Shown here piece after piece: positions 1 through 9,300 of a stretch of 64,000 nt of DNA. The translations under genes were made by a program, and so were the position numbers. The DNA comes from Stigmatella ashevillena (lineage in GTDB: Bacteria; Myxococcota; Myxococcia; Myxococcales; Myxococcaceae). The stretch lies in assembly GCF_028368975.1 (NCBI RefSeq), contig NZ_JAQNDM010000002.1, positions 1,736,001-1,800,000 on the forward strand. Reading direction: 5' to 3'. The notes under the pieces are model-generated. The model saw only the letters and a list, made by a program, of their open reading frames with translations, was not told the origin of the DNA and did no database searches. Within the stretch, counting starts at the first letter, position 1; each line of letters begins with the position of its first letter.

Positions 1-1682
1 CTGATGACGGCCTCGGCGTGGGGGCGCGCTTGCACCTGCTTCTGAAAGAGTGAGTACAGGGTCTCGGTGGAGACCGGTGCGTCCGTGGCGTTGAGCTCCG
101 CGAGCAGCCGCACCGTCTCAGCCGACAGCGCCACGCGCCGCGGACGGACCTCCGTCCAGGCCGTCTCATCCATCGCGAGCTGCTCGAGCAGGAGCCGGTA
201 GCTCTCGAACATCTGGTCCAGCATGCCGGAGGGGAACAGCTCCTCCACCGAGTCCCAGGACGCGGCGAGCCCCCCGTCCTCCTGCTGGACCTGGTTGTCG
301 ATCCACAGCTGTGGCGTCTGTGTCAGCGTGAAGACCGGCTCGGAGATCTGCTTCCACGCGGACGCCCAGTCGGCGTAGCCCTCGGAGCGCAAGCTGAGCA
401 GGCTCGCGAAGACGATGGGCAGCGACGCATTGGACGTCTTCTGGACGCGCGCCAGCTCCCGCAGCGCCTGCACCCCGCTGATGTGCTGCGTGTGCTCGAT
501 GTCCTGCCACAGCTGGGCCTGGGTCCGCTGGACGCGCGACTCGAAGCTCTCCGGGACGGAGAGGTCCAGTCCCAGGAGGATCATCGAGGTGAAGTCACCC
601 AGCAGCTCGTTGACCTGAGGGTGCATGGGCATGCGGCTGAAGAGCGGGATGTTGAGCGTGAAGCGCGGGCTCTTGCTCCAGGCCGCGAGCACCTCGGCGT
701 AGACCGAGATGAGAACCGACGAGAGCGTCAGTCCGCGCGCCTTCGCCCTCGCCTGCAGCTGCGCCCAGCGCGTCGCATCCAACCGTGCCACCCGGCGCTT
801 GAACCGGCTCGTCTTGAGCGAAGAAGGCGCGCGGGCCAGCGGGAGCTCCGGAGCGGGCGGCAGCTCGCGCACGCGCGAGCGCCAGTACGCCAGGGACTGC
901 TGCGCCGTCTGGCTGTCGTGCAGCTTGCGCTCCGCAAGGACGTAGTCCCGGTACGAGATGTCCAGAGCCGACAGCTCCGCGTCCGGGTCCTGATACGCCC
1001 GGGCGACGTCGTACGCGAGCAGCGCGAGGCTGCCGCCGTCGAGTTGGACCAGGTCGACGCTCTGGTGGAGCCGGGTGGCGCCGCCGGGCAGGAGCGTCGC
1101 GCGAACCTCGACCTGCGGCGCCCGGTCGAGCGGGAGGACCTGGTGCGAGAGCTCATCGCGCACCTGCGCGAGCCCGACCTCGACCTCCGCGGGCGAGGCC
1201 TGACTCAGGTCGAGCACGCCGATGCGCAGCGGCGGGACTTCGCGAAGAATCTGCTGACGCCCGTCCGGGAGGATGACCGCCCGGAGCATGTCGTGCCGGG
1301 CGATGACCTTCTGCCAAGCGCGCTCCATCCGGGGCACGTCCAGGGGGCGGAAGTCGTGCTCCCAGTACACGTGGATGGACACCTCGCCCATCTCCACGGC
1401 GCCGCCCCGCCCCAGCCAGTACGCCTGCTGGATGTCGGTGAGCGGGAACGGCTCGTAGCGGTTCGCGGGGTCGGCAACGAGCGGAGGGACTTCGGGCTCG
1501 ACCGGCTGCGCCTTGCGCGCCCGGAGCAACGCGAGGAGCTGCGGCTTGTGCTCGGTGAGCCGCTGGCGGATCTCCGTGGTGAGCGCCCCCTTCGGAGCGT
1601 TCACGGACAGCTGGTCGCCCTCGCCGAGCGAGATATAAATCCCCTGCTGCGCGAGTCCGGAGAGAAGTTCGGTGACGCTCAT
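1..1682 (-). CDS. Hybrid-line NRPS, N-terminal part (docking + heterocyclization domain), runs off the window
   Basis: This is a nonribosomal peptide synthetase, open at the left window edge, with about 560 residues visible. Residues 1-53 (MSVTELLSGLAQQGIYISLG...) resemble the TubC N-terminal beta-hairpin docking domain. A condensation-fold domain follows. It starts near residue 75 (PLTDIQQAYWLGR) and has DLVQLDGGS, the DxxxxDxxS motif of heterocyclization (Cy) domains, where ordinary C domains have HHxxxDG. NIPLFSRMPMHPQVNELLGDF is also Cy-like. About 25 residues of an adenylation domain (TLYSLFQKQVQARPHAEAV) come just before the edge. By family knowledge Cy domains form thiazoline or oxazoline rings from Cys, Ser or Thr. 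The start is the ATG at 1682, which overlaps the PKS stop as ATGA. The Cy call is strong; the amino-acid substrate cannot be seen. Confidence 0.93.
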   Translation of the reverse strand, partial: MSVTELLSGLAQQGIYISLGEGDQLSVNAPKGALTTEIRQRLTEHKPQLLALLRARKAQPVEPEVPPLVADPANRYEPFPLTDIQQAYWLGRGGAVEMGEVSIHVYWEHDFRPLDVPRMERAWQKVIARHDMLRAVILPDGRQQILREVPPLRIGVLDLSQASPAEVEVGLAQVRDELSHQVLPLDRAPQVEVRATLLPGGATRLHQSVDLVQLDGGSLALLAYDVARAYQDPDAELSALDISYRDYVLAERKLHDSQTAQQSLAYWRSRVRELPPAPELPLARAPSSLKTSRFKRRVARLDATRWAQLQARAKARGLTLSSVLISVYAEVLAAWSKSPRFTLNIPLFSRMPMHPQVNELLGDFTSMILLGLDLSVPESFESRVQRTQAQLWQDIEHTQHISGVQALRELARVQKTSNASLPIVFASLLSLRSEGYADWASAWKQISEPVFTLTQTPQLWIDNQVQQEDGGLAASWDSVEELFPSGMLDQMFESYRLLLEQLAMDETAWTEVRPRRVALSAETVRLLAELNATDAPVSTETLYSLFQKQVQARPHAEAVI

Positions 1683-4369
1683 AGCTGGATGACCTCGCGC
1701 TCCTCGGCGTCTGGGCCGTGAGCGGGGGGCGGCGGTGGATCGGCCAGGGCACTGGACGCCGCCAGGTGGTGCTCGATGTCCTGCGCGAGGTCCGCGATGC
1801 ACGCGCCCGCGATCAGGCGCGCCACCGCGAGGTTGAACCCGAACTCGGACTTCAGCCTGCGTCGCAGCTCCACCGTCATCAGCGAGTCGAGCCCCAGGAG
1901 AACGAGCGACTTGTGCACGCTGAGCTCGCCGACGGCAACGCGCAGCGCCTTCGCGAGGTGGGCCGTCAGATGTGCCTGAAGGAGCGCGCGACGCTCCGGA
2001 GCCGACGCTGCATGAACACGCGCCACCGTGTCATCGGCGCGCGTGGATTCGACGGGCTCCAAGCCGTCCGTCGGCCGGTGCAGCCAGAACCGCCGACGCT
2101 GCCATGTGTACCCAGGGAACGTCACGACGCGTCGCCCATCAGGCCGGTCGAAGCTCCGCCAGTCGATCTCGACGCCACGCTCATAAAGTCGCGCCACGCA
2201 CTCGGCCAGCGCATCCCAATCACCCCACCCTGCCCGGAGCGAAGGCAGAAAGCCGGGCACGCCGAAGTGGCCGGGCTCGCCCTGCGCCATGCCGAGCAGG
2301 ACGGTGATCTTCTGACCCTCAAGCGCCCGAGCGGGATCCGCCCATCGAAACGGTGGGAGCGCCTCGAGCACCGGGTACCCTACACCGTCCTCCCGCAGGG
2401 GCCGCGCTGCGAGCGTGCGCACGGCCGTCTCGAGCTCGATGGCCCCTGCCACACACGCGGCCGTCACCTCGCCGACGCCCTTGCCGAGCACCACCGCCGG
2501 ACGCACGCCCCACGCCTTCCACAGCTCGGCGAGCGCGAAACCGAGGGAAAACTGGGCTTGTTCTGCGGCGGGCACCTCCCGCTGCGCCCCCGAGGCCGCG
2601 AAGGCGGCGGTGCAGCGGTCGAGTGCGTCCCGGAACACCGGCTGAGTCGCGTACAGTTCCTGCCCGGGCGCGCCCTGCAGCATGAGCTGCTCCTGGAAGA
2701 GGAACCCCACCACCTGCTGCTCGCGGCGCGCAGCCGACTCTCCCCCTCGCCAAGCACGGAGCCGGTCGCTCAGCTGCGCGGGAGTCTGACCGGTAACCGC
2801 GAGGCGGTGTGAGAAGTGGGCGCGTGCGGCGTTCGCGGTGAAGCAGAAGTCCCCAAGCGACTGCTCGGGGGTCGCGTCGAGCAGCGGCGCCACGCGCTCC
2901 ACCTGCGCGGCGAGCGCTTCGGCCGAGCTCGCGGACAGCGTGAGCACGTGAACGGACCGCCGCGCCGTCACGTCCGCGACGCTCCGGAGCGGTGGCTCCT
3001 CGAGGAGCACGTGCGCGAGGGCGCCGCTCAGGCCGAAGCCGGTGACCCCTGCGATGCGCCGCCGGGCCCCCCGCGGCCACGGCTGCGTTTGCGTGGGGAT
3101 GACGAGCGGCGTGCCCGTCAGAGGGACGCGCGGGTGCGGCGTCGAATAGTTCAGGTTTGGAGGGATGGCCTCGTTCTGGAAGGCGAGGATGGCCTTGATG
3201 ACGCCCGCGGCGCCGCCGGCGTATTCCAGCTGCCCGAGATTCGTCTTCACCGCGCCGAGCACGCACTTCGTCCCGTCGAGCCGTGGCGCGCCGAAGACGT
3301 CCTTGAGGGCCTGCAGCTCGATGGCGTCCCCAGCCCAGGTGCCCGAGCCGTGCGTCTCGACGTAGTCCACGTCCGCGGGGGTGAGCCCCGCGCTCGCGAG
3401 TGCGTCGCTCATCACGCGCCGCATCGCCGACACACTGGGCGCCGTGAGGCTCGCGCCACGGCCCGTGCTGGTGGATGCCCCTCCGCGCAGCAGCGCGAGC
3501 ACCGGGTTACCGTCGGCAAGCGCCTGCGAGTAGCGCTTGAGCACCAGCAAGGCACAGCCCTCCCCCCGGACCGCGCCGTCCGCCTTCGCGTCGAACGCCT
3601 TGACGCGGCCGTCTCGGGACATGAGCTCAAGCTTGCAGAAATGGAATGAAATCTCTGGCTGCAGCAGCAGCGTCACGCCGCCGGCAATCGCGAGGTCCGA
3701 CTCCCCTCGCCGCAGGCTCTCGGCGGCCAGGTGCAGCGCCACCAGCGACGAGGCGCACGCGGCCTCGATGGACAACGTCGGCCCGTGGAACCCGAACACG
3801 TGGGACAGGCGGCCGCTGGCGACGCTGGTGAGGTGGTCCGTCACGCTGAAGCCATCCAGGTGCCCGGGCTCGCGAACGCGGTTGTATCCCTGGTCCGCGA
3901 GCCCCACGAAGACGCCTGTGCGGCTGCCGACGAGCCCCGTCGGAGACTCGCCCGCGCTCTCTAGCGCCTCCCAGCAGACTTCCAGCAGCAGGCGCTGCTG
4001 CGGGTCCATCCGCGCCGCTTCCTCATCGGAGATGCCAAACGGCTGCGGGTCGAACTGCTCCGCGTCCTCCAGGAAGCCACCCCAGCGGCCGTACATCTTC
4101 CCGCGAGCGTCCGGGTCCGGATGAAAGAGCGCGTCGATGTCCCAGCGGCTCTTGGGGACCTCGGTGATGCCGCTCCTGCCTTCGTGCAACAGACGCCACA
4201 AGGCCTCAGGAGAGTTGGCGCCGCCCGGGAAGCGGCCCGCCATGCCGACCACGGCCACTGGGTCGTCCTCCTGCTCCTCGCTTCGTAGCAGCGCGAGGAG
4301 GGTGGACCGCTCTTCCGCAGTGAGACCGGAGAGCAGGCTCTCCATGGCACCGCGTACCTCGTCCTTCAT
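1679..4369 (-). CDS. PKS module: KS (second catalytic His changed) - degenerate AT - ACP
   Basis: This is a single polyketide synthase module of 896 residues from the ATG at 4369, which has GGAGGAG just upstream; an upstream GTG at 4384 is less likely. The ketosynthase covers about residues 35-455, with active Cys205 (EAACASSL) and His340 (ETHGSGT). The third catalytic position, normally KxNxGH, reads KTNLGQLEY, so His is replaced by Gln380. The acyltransferase region keeps only its first half. The GHSxG motif reads GKGVGEV, so the nucleophile Ser is missing, and the C-terminal half is lost before the post-AT linker FPGYTWQRRRFW. An ACP with LGLDSLMTVELR carries the phosphopantetheine Ser near residue 835. 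The tail is proline-rich and ends EEREVIQL, which fits a short acidic docking motif for the TubC-like domain of the next protein. The module may need an AT in trans or may not elongate; that part is inference. Confidence 0.92.
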   Translation of the reverse strand: MKDEVRGAMESLLSGLTAEERSTLLALLRSEEQEDDPVAVVGMAGRFPGGANSPEALWRLLHEGRSGITEVPKSRWDIDALFHPDPDARGKMYGRWGGFLEDAEQFDPQPFGISDEEAARMDPQQRLLLEVCWEALESAGESPTGLVGSRTGVFVGLADQGYNRVREPGHLDGFSVTDHLTSVASGRLSHVFGFHGPTLSIEAACASSLVALHLAAESLRRGESDLAIAGGVTLLLQPEISFHFCKLELMSRDGRVKAFDAKADGAVRGEGCALLVLKRYSQALADGNPVLALLRGGASTSTGRGASLTAPSVSAMRRVMSDALASAGLTPADVDYVETHGSGTWAGDAIELQALKDVFGAPRLDGTKCVLGAVKTNLGQLEYAGGAAGVIKAILAFQNEAIPPNLNYSTPHPRVPLTGTPLVIPTQTQPWPRGARRRIAGVTGFGLSGALAHVLLEEPPLRSVADVTARRSVHVLTLSASSAEALAAQVERVAPLLDATPEQSLGDFCFTANAARAHFSHRLAVTGQTPAQLSDRLRAWRGGESAARREQQVVGFLFQEQLMLQGAPGQELYATQPVFRDALDRCTAAFAASGAQREVPAAEQAQFSLGFALAELWKAWGVRPAVVLGKGVGEVTAACVAGAIELETAVRTLAARPLREDGVGYPVLEALPPFRWADPARALEGQKITVLLGMAQGEPGHFGVPGFLPSLRAGWGDWDALAECVARLYERGVEIDWRSFDRPDGRRVVTFPGYTWQRRRFWLHRPTDGLEPVESTRADDTVARVHAASAPERRALLQAHLTAHLAKALRVAVGELSVHKSLVLLGLDSLMTVELRRRLKSEFGFNLAVARLIAGACIADLAQDIEHHLAASSALADPPPPPAHGPDAEEREVIQL

Positions 4370-4671
4370 CACCCACTCCTCCACCCGAGGTGCGCGACCA
4401 CTCGCAGGGCGCCGAAGGAAGTCCCGAAAAGGAGGCCGCCCCGCCGAGTGCAGCGAACGTTGCCTTGTTTACAATTCCAGATGAAGAACTCGACAGGTCT
4501 GGTCTCTCGCGATGCCGCGCAAGACGCTCCACCTCACGAGCGAGATGGGCGTACGCCAGGAGGTGGCGAGTTGTGCGCGCTCGAGCCGGAGGACTCGGTC
4601 TGAGCCTGCTCCGATTGAGTGGCTCTCCCGCACTTTGTGTGAAGTCAGCCTGAGGAACCGGCCCCGGCAGC
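4370..4671. other. Region upstream of the PKS gene
   Basis: About 300 bases lie between the PKS start and the IS21 remnant. No reading frame in it has recognisable protein similarity. It is less GC-rich than the neighbouring genes (for example around 4458-4500) and is the only place for the promoter of the PKS/NRPS operon, but I cannot identify a convincing promoter box. Confidence 0.4.
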
Positions 4672-4683
4672 AGGCTGCCGGGG

Positions 4684-5424
4684 GTGGCGCGCAACACGGT
4701 AAGGCGCTCCCTGCGCTCCAGAGGCAAGGTGGAGAAGCAGGAGAGGCCCCAAGCGCGGCGGTTGAGACAGGCCGAGCAGAAGCGCGCGGAGGAGTTGTGG
4801 GAGGGGCAGGCAGAGGGCAACGCGGTGGTGGTCCAAGCGCTGCTGGCGGAGCAGGGCGTTGAGGCCAGCGTGCGTACGGTGCAGCGGGCCGTGAGGGAGC
4901 GGCGGCAGCAGGTGAGAGCCGCCGAGGTAGCCACGGTGCGCTTCGAGACGGCGCCCGGACAACAGATGCAGGTGGACTTCGACATGGTGCGCTACAGCGT
5001 GCCGCACCGGCCGGTGCGCCAGAGCGTCGAAGTCGCGGTGGAGGACGAGCAGGTGCGTATCTTCCACGCCGGACAGCTCGTCGCCACCCACGCCAGAAGC
5101 CGCCAGCCTCACGAGCGTGTTGTGAACCCTGCGCACTGGGAGGGCCTGTGGCGGCCGCACGCCGCGCAGTCCTCCGAGAGCAGTGCACCGCTCAAGCGCA
5201 TCAGCATGGGAATCACCATCGCCCACTTCCCGGGGGTCAAGACGCTGGAGGACTTCGACTTCGTGGATGCTCGATCTGAGTTGCTGGGGCGAATCGACCT
5301 GTTGCTAGTGCCCGCATGGAATAAAGACATCACCAGCTTTGAACACTTGGTTCATTACCCAGTGAGAATGAAGGAACTCCTCCGTCAACGCCGAGTCGAA
5401 AAACTGGATGAAGCCCTGATCTGA
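4684..5424 (+). pseudogene. Scrambled IS21-family remnant (istA pieces fused to an istB piece)
   Basis: The first 100 or so residues are the helix-turn-helix region of an IstA transposase (ARNTVRRSL; VRTVQRAVRERRQQ; ATVRFETAPGQQMQVDF). The next segment (SVEVAVEDEQVRIFHAGQLV, then ERVVNPAHWEGLW) belongs to the C-terminal part of IstA, so the catalytic DDE core is deleted between them. After that, ITIAHFPGVKTLEDFDF resembles the middle of IstB. From about 5265 the frame continues as RIDLLLVPAWNKDITSFEHLV, which is neither IstA nor IstB and faintly resembles a carbon-nitrogen hydrolase fragment. The 5' end of istA is also missing. I see no intact transposase, so this is a non-functional fusion of fragments at the border of the PKS cluster. 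Confidence 0.75.
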
Positions 5425-5545
5425 GTACCGAGACAGGCCGCGCCCTACCTCGCTCGCCCTAGCCAGTAACGAGGGTAACAGCGCATCCTGCTTAGGGTTT
5501 CTATCGCTCTGCCCGCTTGTTCAAGTCCCGTGCTGCCAGCGACTG

Positions 5546-6319
5546 CTAGACCGGTTCCCCGGCGACGAGCACATAGTGACATGTGAAGTACGCGCGCGGA
5601 GGTGCGTACGAGCTTTCGCTCATCGACACCTTGATGAAGCGCGTGGGAGAAGCCCAGCCGGGCAAGACGTCTGTCCCGCGCTCAGGGGAGAGACCGGGCA
5701 TCGTGCTCTGGTCGAGTCCTGTGGCGCTCCATGTGATTCCGTCGATGGACGACATGACGTCGTATTTCATCGCGCGCGCGCCGACGTGGCCATCTTTGGC
5801 CTTCCACCGAATCGTGAGCATTCGGACGATCGACGTCTGCTCAAGCTTGATCCAAAACCACGGGGAAGGGTCGCTCCCGTCGAGCGAGCTGTTCCAAAAC
5901 GTTCCCCCCGCATTCGGTCCCTCGATGAGGCGATCGGCGGTCTGGGGTTTTCTATTGTACAGCGCCGGGAGCTCCGAGGATGCGCGCGCCTCCACGAGTT
6001 TGAGCAGCGGAGGGCCACCGAGCGCGGCGTCGACGGCGTCTCGCGCCGCGCGAGCGTCGATGCCTGTGGCGATGAGCGCATCCGCCATTTCGCCTCGGCT
6101 GAACCCGGGATAAAGACTCGGCGCGTACAACACCTGCGCGAGCTCGCTCGCTGAGAGCCCTCCGTAAACGCCAGGTGAGTGCAGCGCGCTCGCGATCTCG
6201 CCACTCGTGTATGCCGGCGTACCGGCGTCCGTCGTGACACTTTTGAGCGCGGTCGCGAGCAATGTCGGCCCGGCCTTCAGAAATGGAATGCTGGTCGTTG
6301 AACTCATCATCTCTCCCAT
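5546..6319 (-). CDS. Small protein with helical repeats and a C-terminal discoidin (F5/8 type C-like) domain
   Basis: The protein has 257 residues (MGEMMSSTTSIPFL...; the ATG at residue 5 is an equally good start). Residues 15-105 form short helical repeats of the pattern YTSGEIASAL / GLSASELAQVLY / GFSRGEMADALIATG. Residues 110-257 resemble a discoidin or F5/8 type C carbohydrate-binding fold, with ARASSELPALYN, TFWNSSLDGSDPSPWFWIKL, a strand with MLTIRWKAKDG, and YDVMSSIDGITWS. There is no signal peptide. It is the last gene of the HNH/giant-protein operon, 28 bases after the giant gene. Its repeats look like the helical C-terminus of that protein, so the two may bind each other or a common partner. 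This is inference; no function is known. Confidence 0.72.
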   Translation of the reverse strand: MGEMMSSTTSIPFLKAGPTLLATALKSVTTDAGTPAYTSGEIASALHSPGVYGGLSASELAQVLYAPSLYPGFSRGEMADALIATGIDARAARDAVDAALGGPPLLKLVEARASSELPALYNRKPQTADRLIEGPNAGGTFWNSSLDGSDPSPWFWIKLEQTSIVRMLTIRWKAKDGHVGARAMKYDVMSSIDGITWSATGLDQSTMPGLSPERGTDVLPGWASPTRFIKVSMSESSYAPPRAYFTCHYVLVAGEPV

Positions 6320-6347
6320 TCGTGTCGCCGTCTCACAGGATCGTGGC

Positions 6348-9300
6348 TCATCTCGCGAACGCCCGCGCGAAGAGTTCTACGAAGAAGTCGTGGTCCGCGT
6401 CTTCGATGCCCGGGACAAGTATCATCACTGCGTCTTCGACGGCTTCCCTGCCAAAACCCGCGCTCTTGAGGCTCGTCACGTAGTACTTCGTGGGGATGCG
6501 CGCGGCCCCTCCTGCTCGTCCGAGTTCGTCGTAATGCGTCTCGGCGGGAAACATGATGTACAGGACAACTGCCACTTGTGTCGCGTCGAGATCGGGATGG
6601 CGCGTGTGGAGGTTTCTCGTCGCGAGCGTGATCTCTTCGCCGGCCGTGACAAGCTCGCTCGCCGTCGCGAGGACATCAGGCGATGGGTAGGCAGTCTTCA
6701 ACGCACGCGCGAGCACCGGTGCCGTGGGTTTGAAGGATGCGTACAGAGCATTCGCCGCCGACTCGATAGAAAAGCGCGTGCGCTGCAGTGCGATCGCAAG
6801 CTTCATGAGCGTCGCCTTCGGAAAGACACCGCGAATCTCTTTGCAGAGCTCCTCCGCCGAGCGCTCGGGAAACATGGTGCGAAAGAGATGGGCTGCGCCG
6901 TAGAGGTCAAGACCCTTCACGAGCGCGCCGAAGTCATTCGGCGCTTCCGTGACCGTGATGAAACGCGTGTCGCTCCAAGCGCTCTGTGCCGAGAGCGCAA
7001 GCGATCGCACCCGGACCTGCAGCGGTACACCCGAGGCGATCCCTTGACCCGAGATGCGCGCGAAAGCTGCTGAGTACTCGATCTTGGGCGGTGACGAGAG
7101 GCCGAGCACCTCGACCTCGTGAGACGTCGCGCGTGGCTCAACAGCCCACGTCGCGATGATCGCTCCGTTTTCTTCGCGCAAGTCGAGTGGCGGGGGCCTA
7201 CCGAGCTCGACGACCCGAAGCACGACGGCGGGCGAAAACGTTCCAAACGACAACGGCGCGGACGCTTTCACGCGAACAGAAATCGTCGCCCCGTGCACGA
7301 TCCGTGGACCCGTGATCGCATCCACGCACCCCACCACCGGGGCGCGGAGCGTGCCGTCGACCTCGACCTCGAACGTTCCCGCAGCATCTCCTTGCCAGGT
7401 TGCGTGTACGTGGCCTGCGTCTGTGAAAAGCGAAAGCCCGCTTGGTGAAGGGAGCACCTTCAAGTCAAAGCGCACCCCGGCGCTCTTCGGGCTCACCGCG
7501 TCCTTTGCGGTCGCACGCACCGAGGCGACGAACTTTCCTCCTCGCTCGAGGCCCGCGCCCGTCATCGCCGCCGTCGTGCGGGTCATCGTCGGGTGCAGAG
7601 CGGGGACAATCGGCGCTCCGTTTTCTTCGATAAGCACGGTGTGCCCCGAGACCTCGTTCGGCGGCGCATCCCAAGCAATCGTCAGGACGGGCTCGGCAAA
7701 GCTCGCGGAAATTCCCGTCGGCGAGGCCGGCACATACAGGCGTGCGGCCATTCCCGCGCTCTTTTCGCCGGTCGCGTTCGCAGCGATGATCTGCACGCTG
7801 TAGGTCCGACCAAGGACGAGCGACGTCGTGGGCACGACAACGCGCGGGCCTGGGACTGCGTGAAACGGCATTGTCGTCTGCTTGCCAGACTCGGTGACGA
7901 GTACGTCGTAACTCGTCGCCCCTACGTCGCTCCAGGCGATCGCAAGGCCGCCCTCGTCAAAGCTGAGCGAAGGCGCTCCTGGAGCTTTCGGCGGCTGTCG
8001 ATGCTCGGATGGTGGCGCGTCGGGACCGAGGCCGCCGAGGACACCCGCAAGCGCAAGCACCGCGGCGGCGACGATCCCTCCCACTCCAAACACGAGCGCC
8101 TCACCCACCGCAGCACCGACGACCGCGATGGCGTAGCTCGTAAGCTCACTGATGAGCCCCCGGCACAAAAGCGCTGCGCCCACCTCCGCAGCCTTGGGCC
8201 CAAGCGCGCACGCGAGCAGGAGCGTGAGAGTCCACGGGTCATCGAGCAAATCACTGACGAAGTCCTTCGTGCCGTTCGCGAGTCCAACCGCGAGGAGCGA
8301 TGGCACATCGTCAAACCGCGTCGTAGCGGATACGTCGACCGCCAGACCTTTGAGGCTCACGGTCCGAACGTGATAGCCAACGACGTCGATTGCGACGTCG
8401 ACGCCGAGCGAGAAACGCAGCGCTCCGCCGACAACAGAGACCGCGGGCTTGACCTGGTACTGGGTATTGAGCGCCCTGTCGGCGGCGACGCGCGTAAATG
8501 CCGCGCAATCCCCAGCGGGTGCTGATTCAATCAAATCTTGAATCCCCTCGACGATGTCGACGAGATTCTTCGCCCACTCAAACGCGGGCCAGTCGACGAT
8601 CGAGAGATCTCCGCTCCCGTCGCCTTTGCGCGTGTAGCGAAACGAAACGGCTCCTTGAAACGGCACGACGGGCTGCGCGAGTTCGAGCTTCCCCGTGATG
8701 TGCGTGAGCGAGCCCTCTTTGCGGACCGCGACCGAGGTCTCCAGAAATCCCTTGCCCAAAAAGTTGAGTCCGCTGACGAAGAAAAGTCCCTGATTCGCCT
8801 TCACGGTGCTGAGGCCAAGCCGAGGCCCGCCCGTGTACACGCCATGCGCGAGCGTCGAGCCTGCGAGCTCGATGAAGGGAAGCGCGATGGGCTCTTTCAA
8901 AACCGCCGCGCCGGTCACACCGGCATCAGACACGTTCAGCTCCAGCGCGACCTGGATGGATTGAACCAGTGTCAGCCGAACGTTCGCTGCGACACTGAGC
9001 CCCGTCGGGTAGCCCGGCCTCTTGGGCTGCGCGCAGTACGAGATGCGGCTGCCCTTTTCAAACGCGATGTCGATGAAAGTCTTGGGCCAAGACGCGGTAT
9101 CTCCCGTCGCGCAGTGAGCGAGGAACATGCCGACGTCGAGAGCTTTATCCTCGACCATCGCCTCGAACAACACGGGAGAGCCGTCCTCGACGACGAGCCG
9201 CGCGCCGACGACGATGCGCGCATCCGTCTCCCCCGCGCCCGTTGGTGCGACGCCAAAACGGACCTTGCCCAAAACGACAACATCGGTGCCCTTGTTCGGT

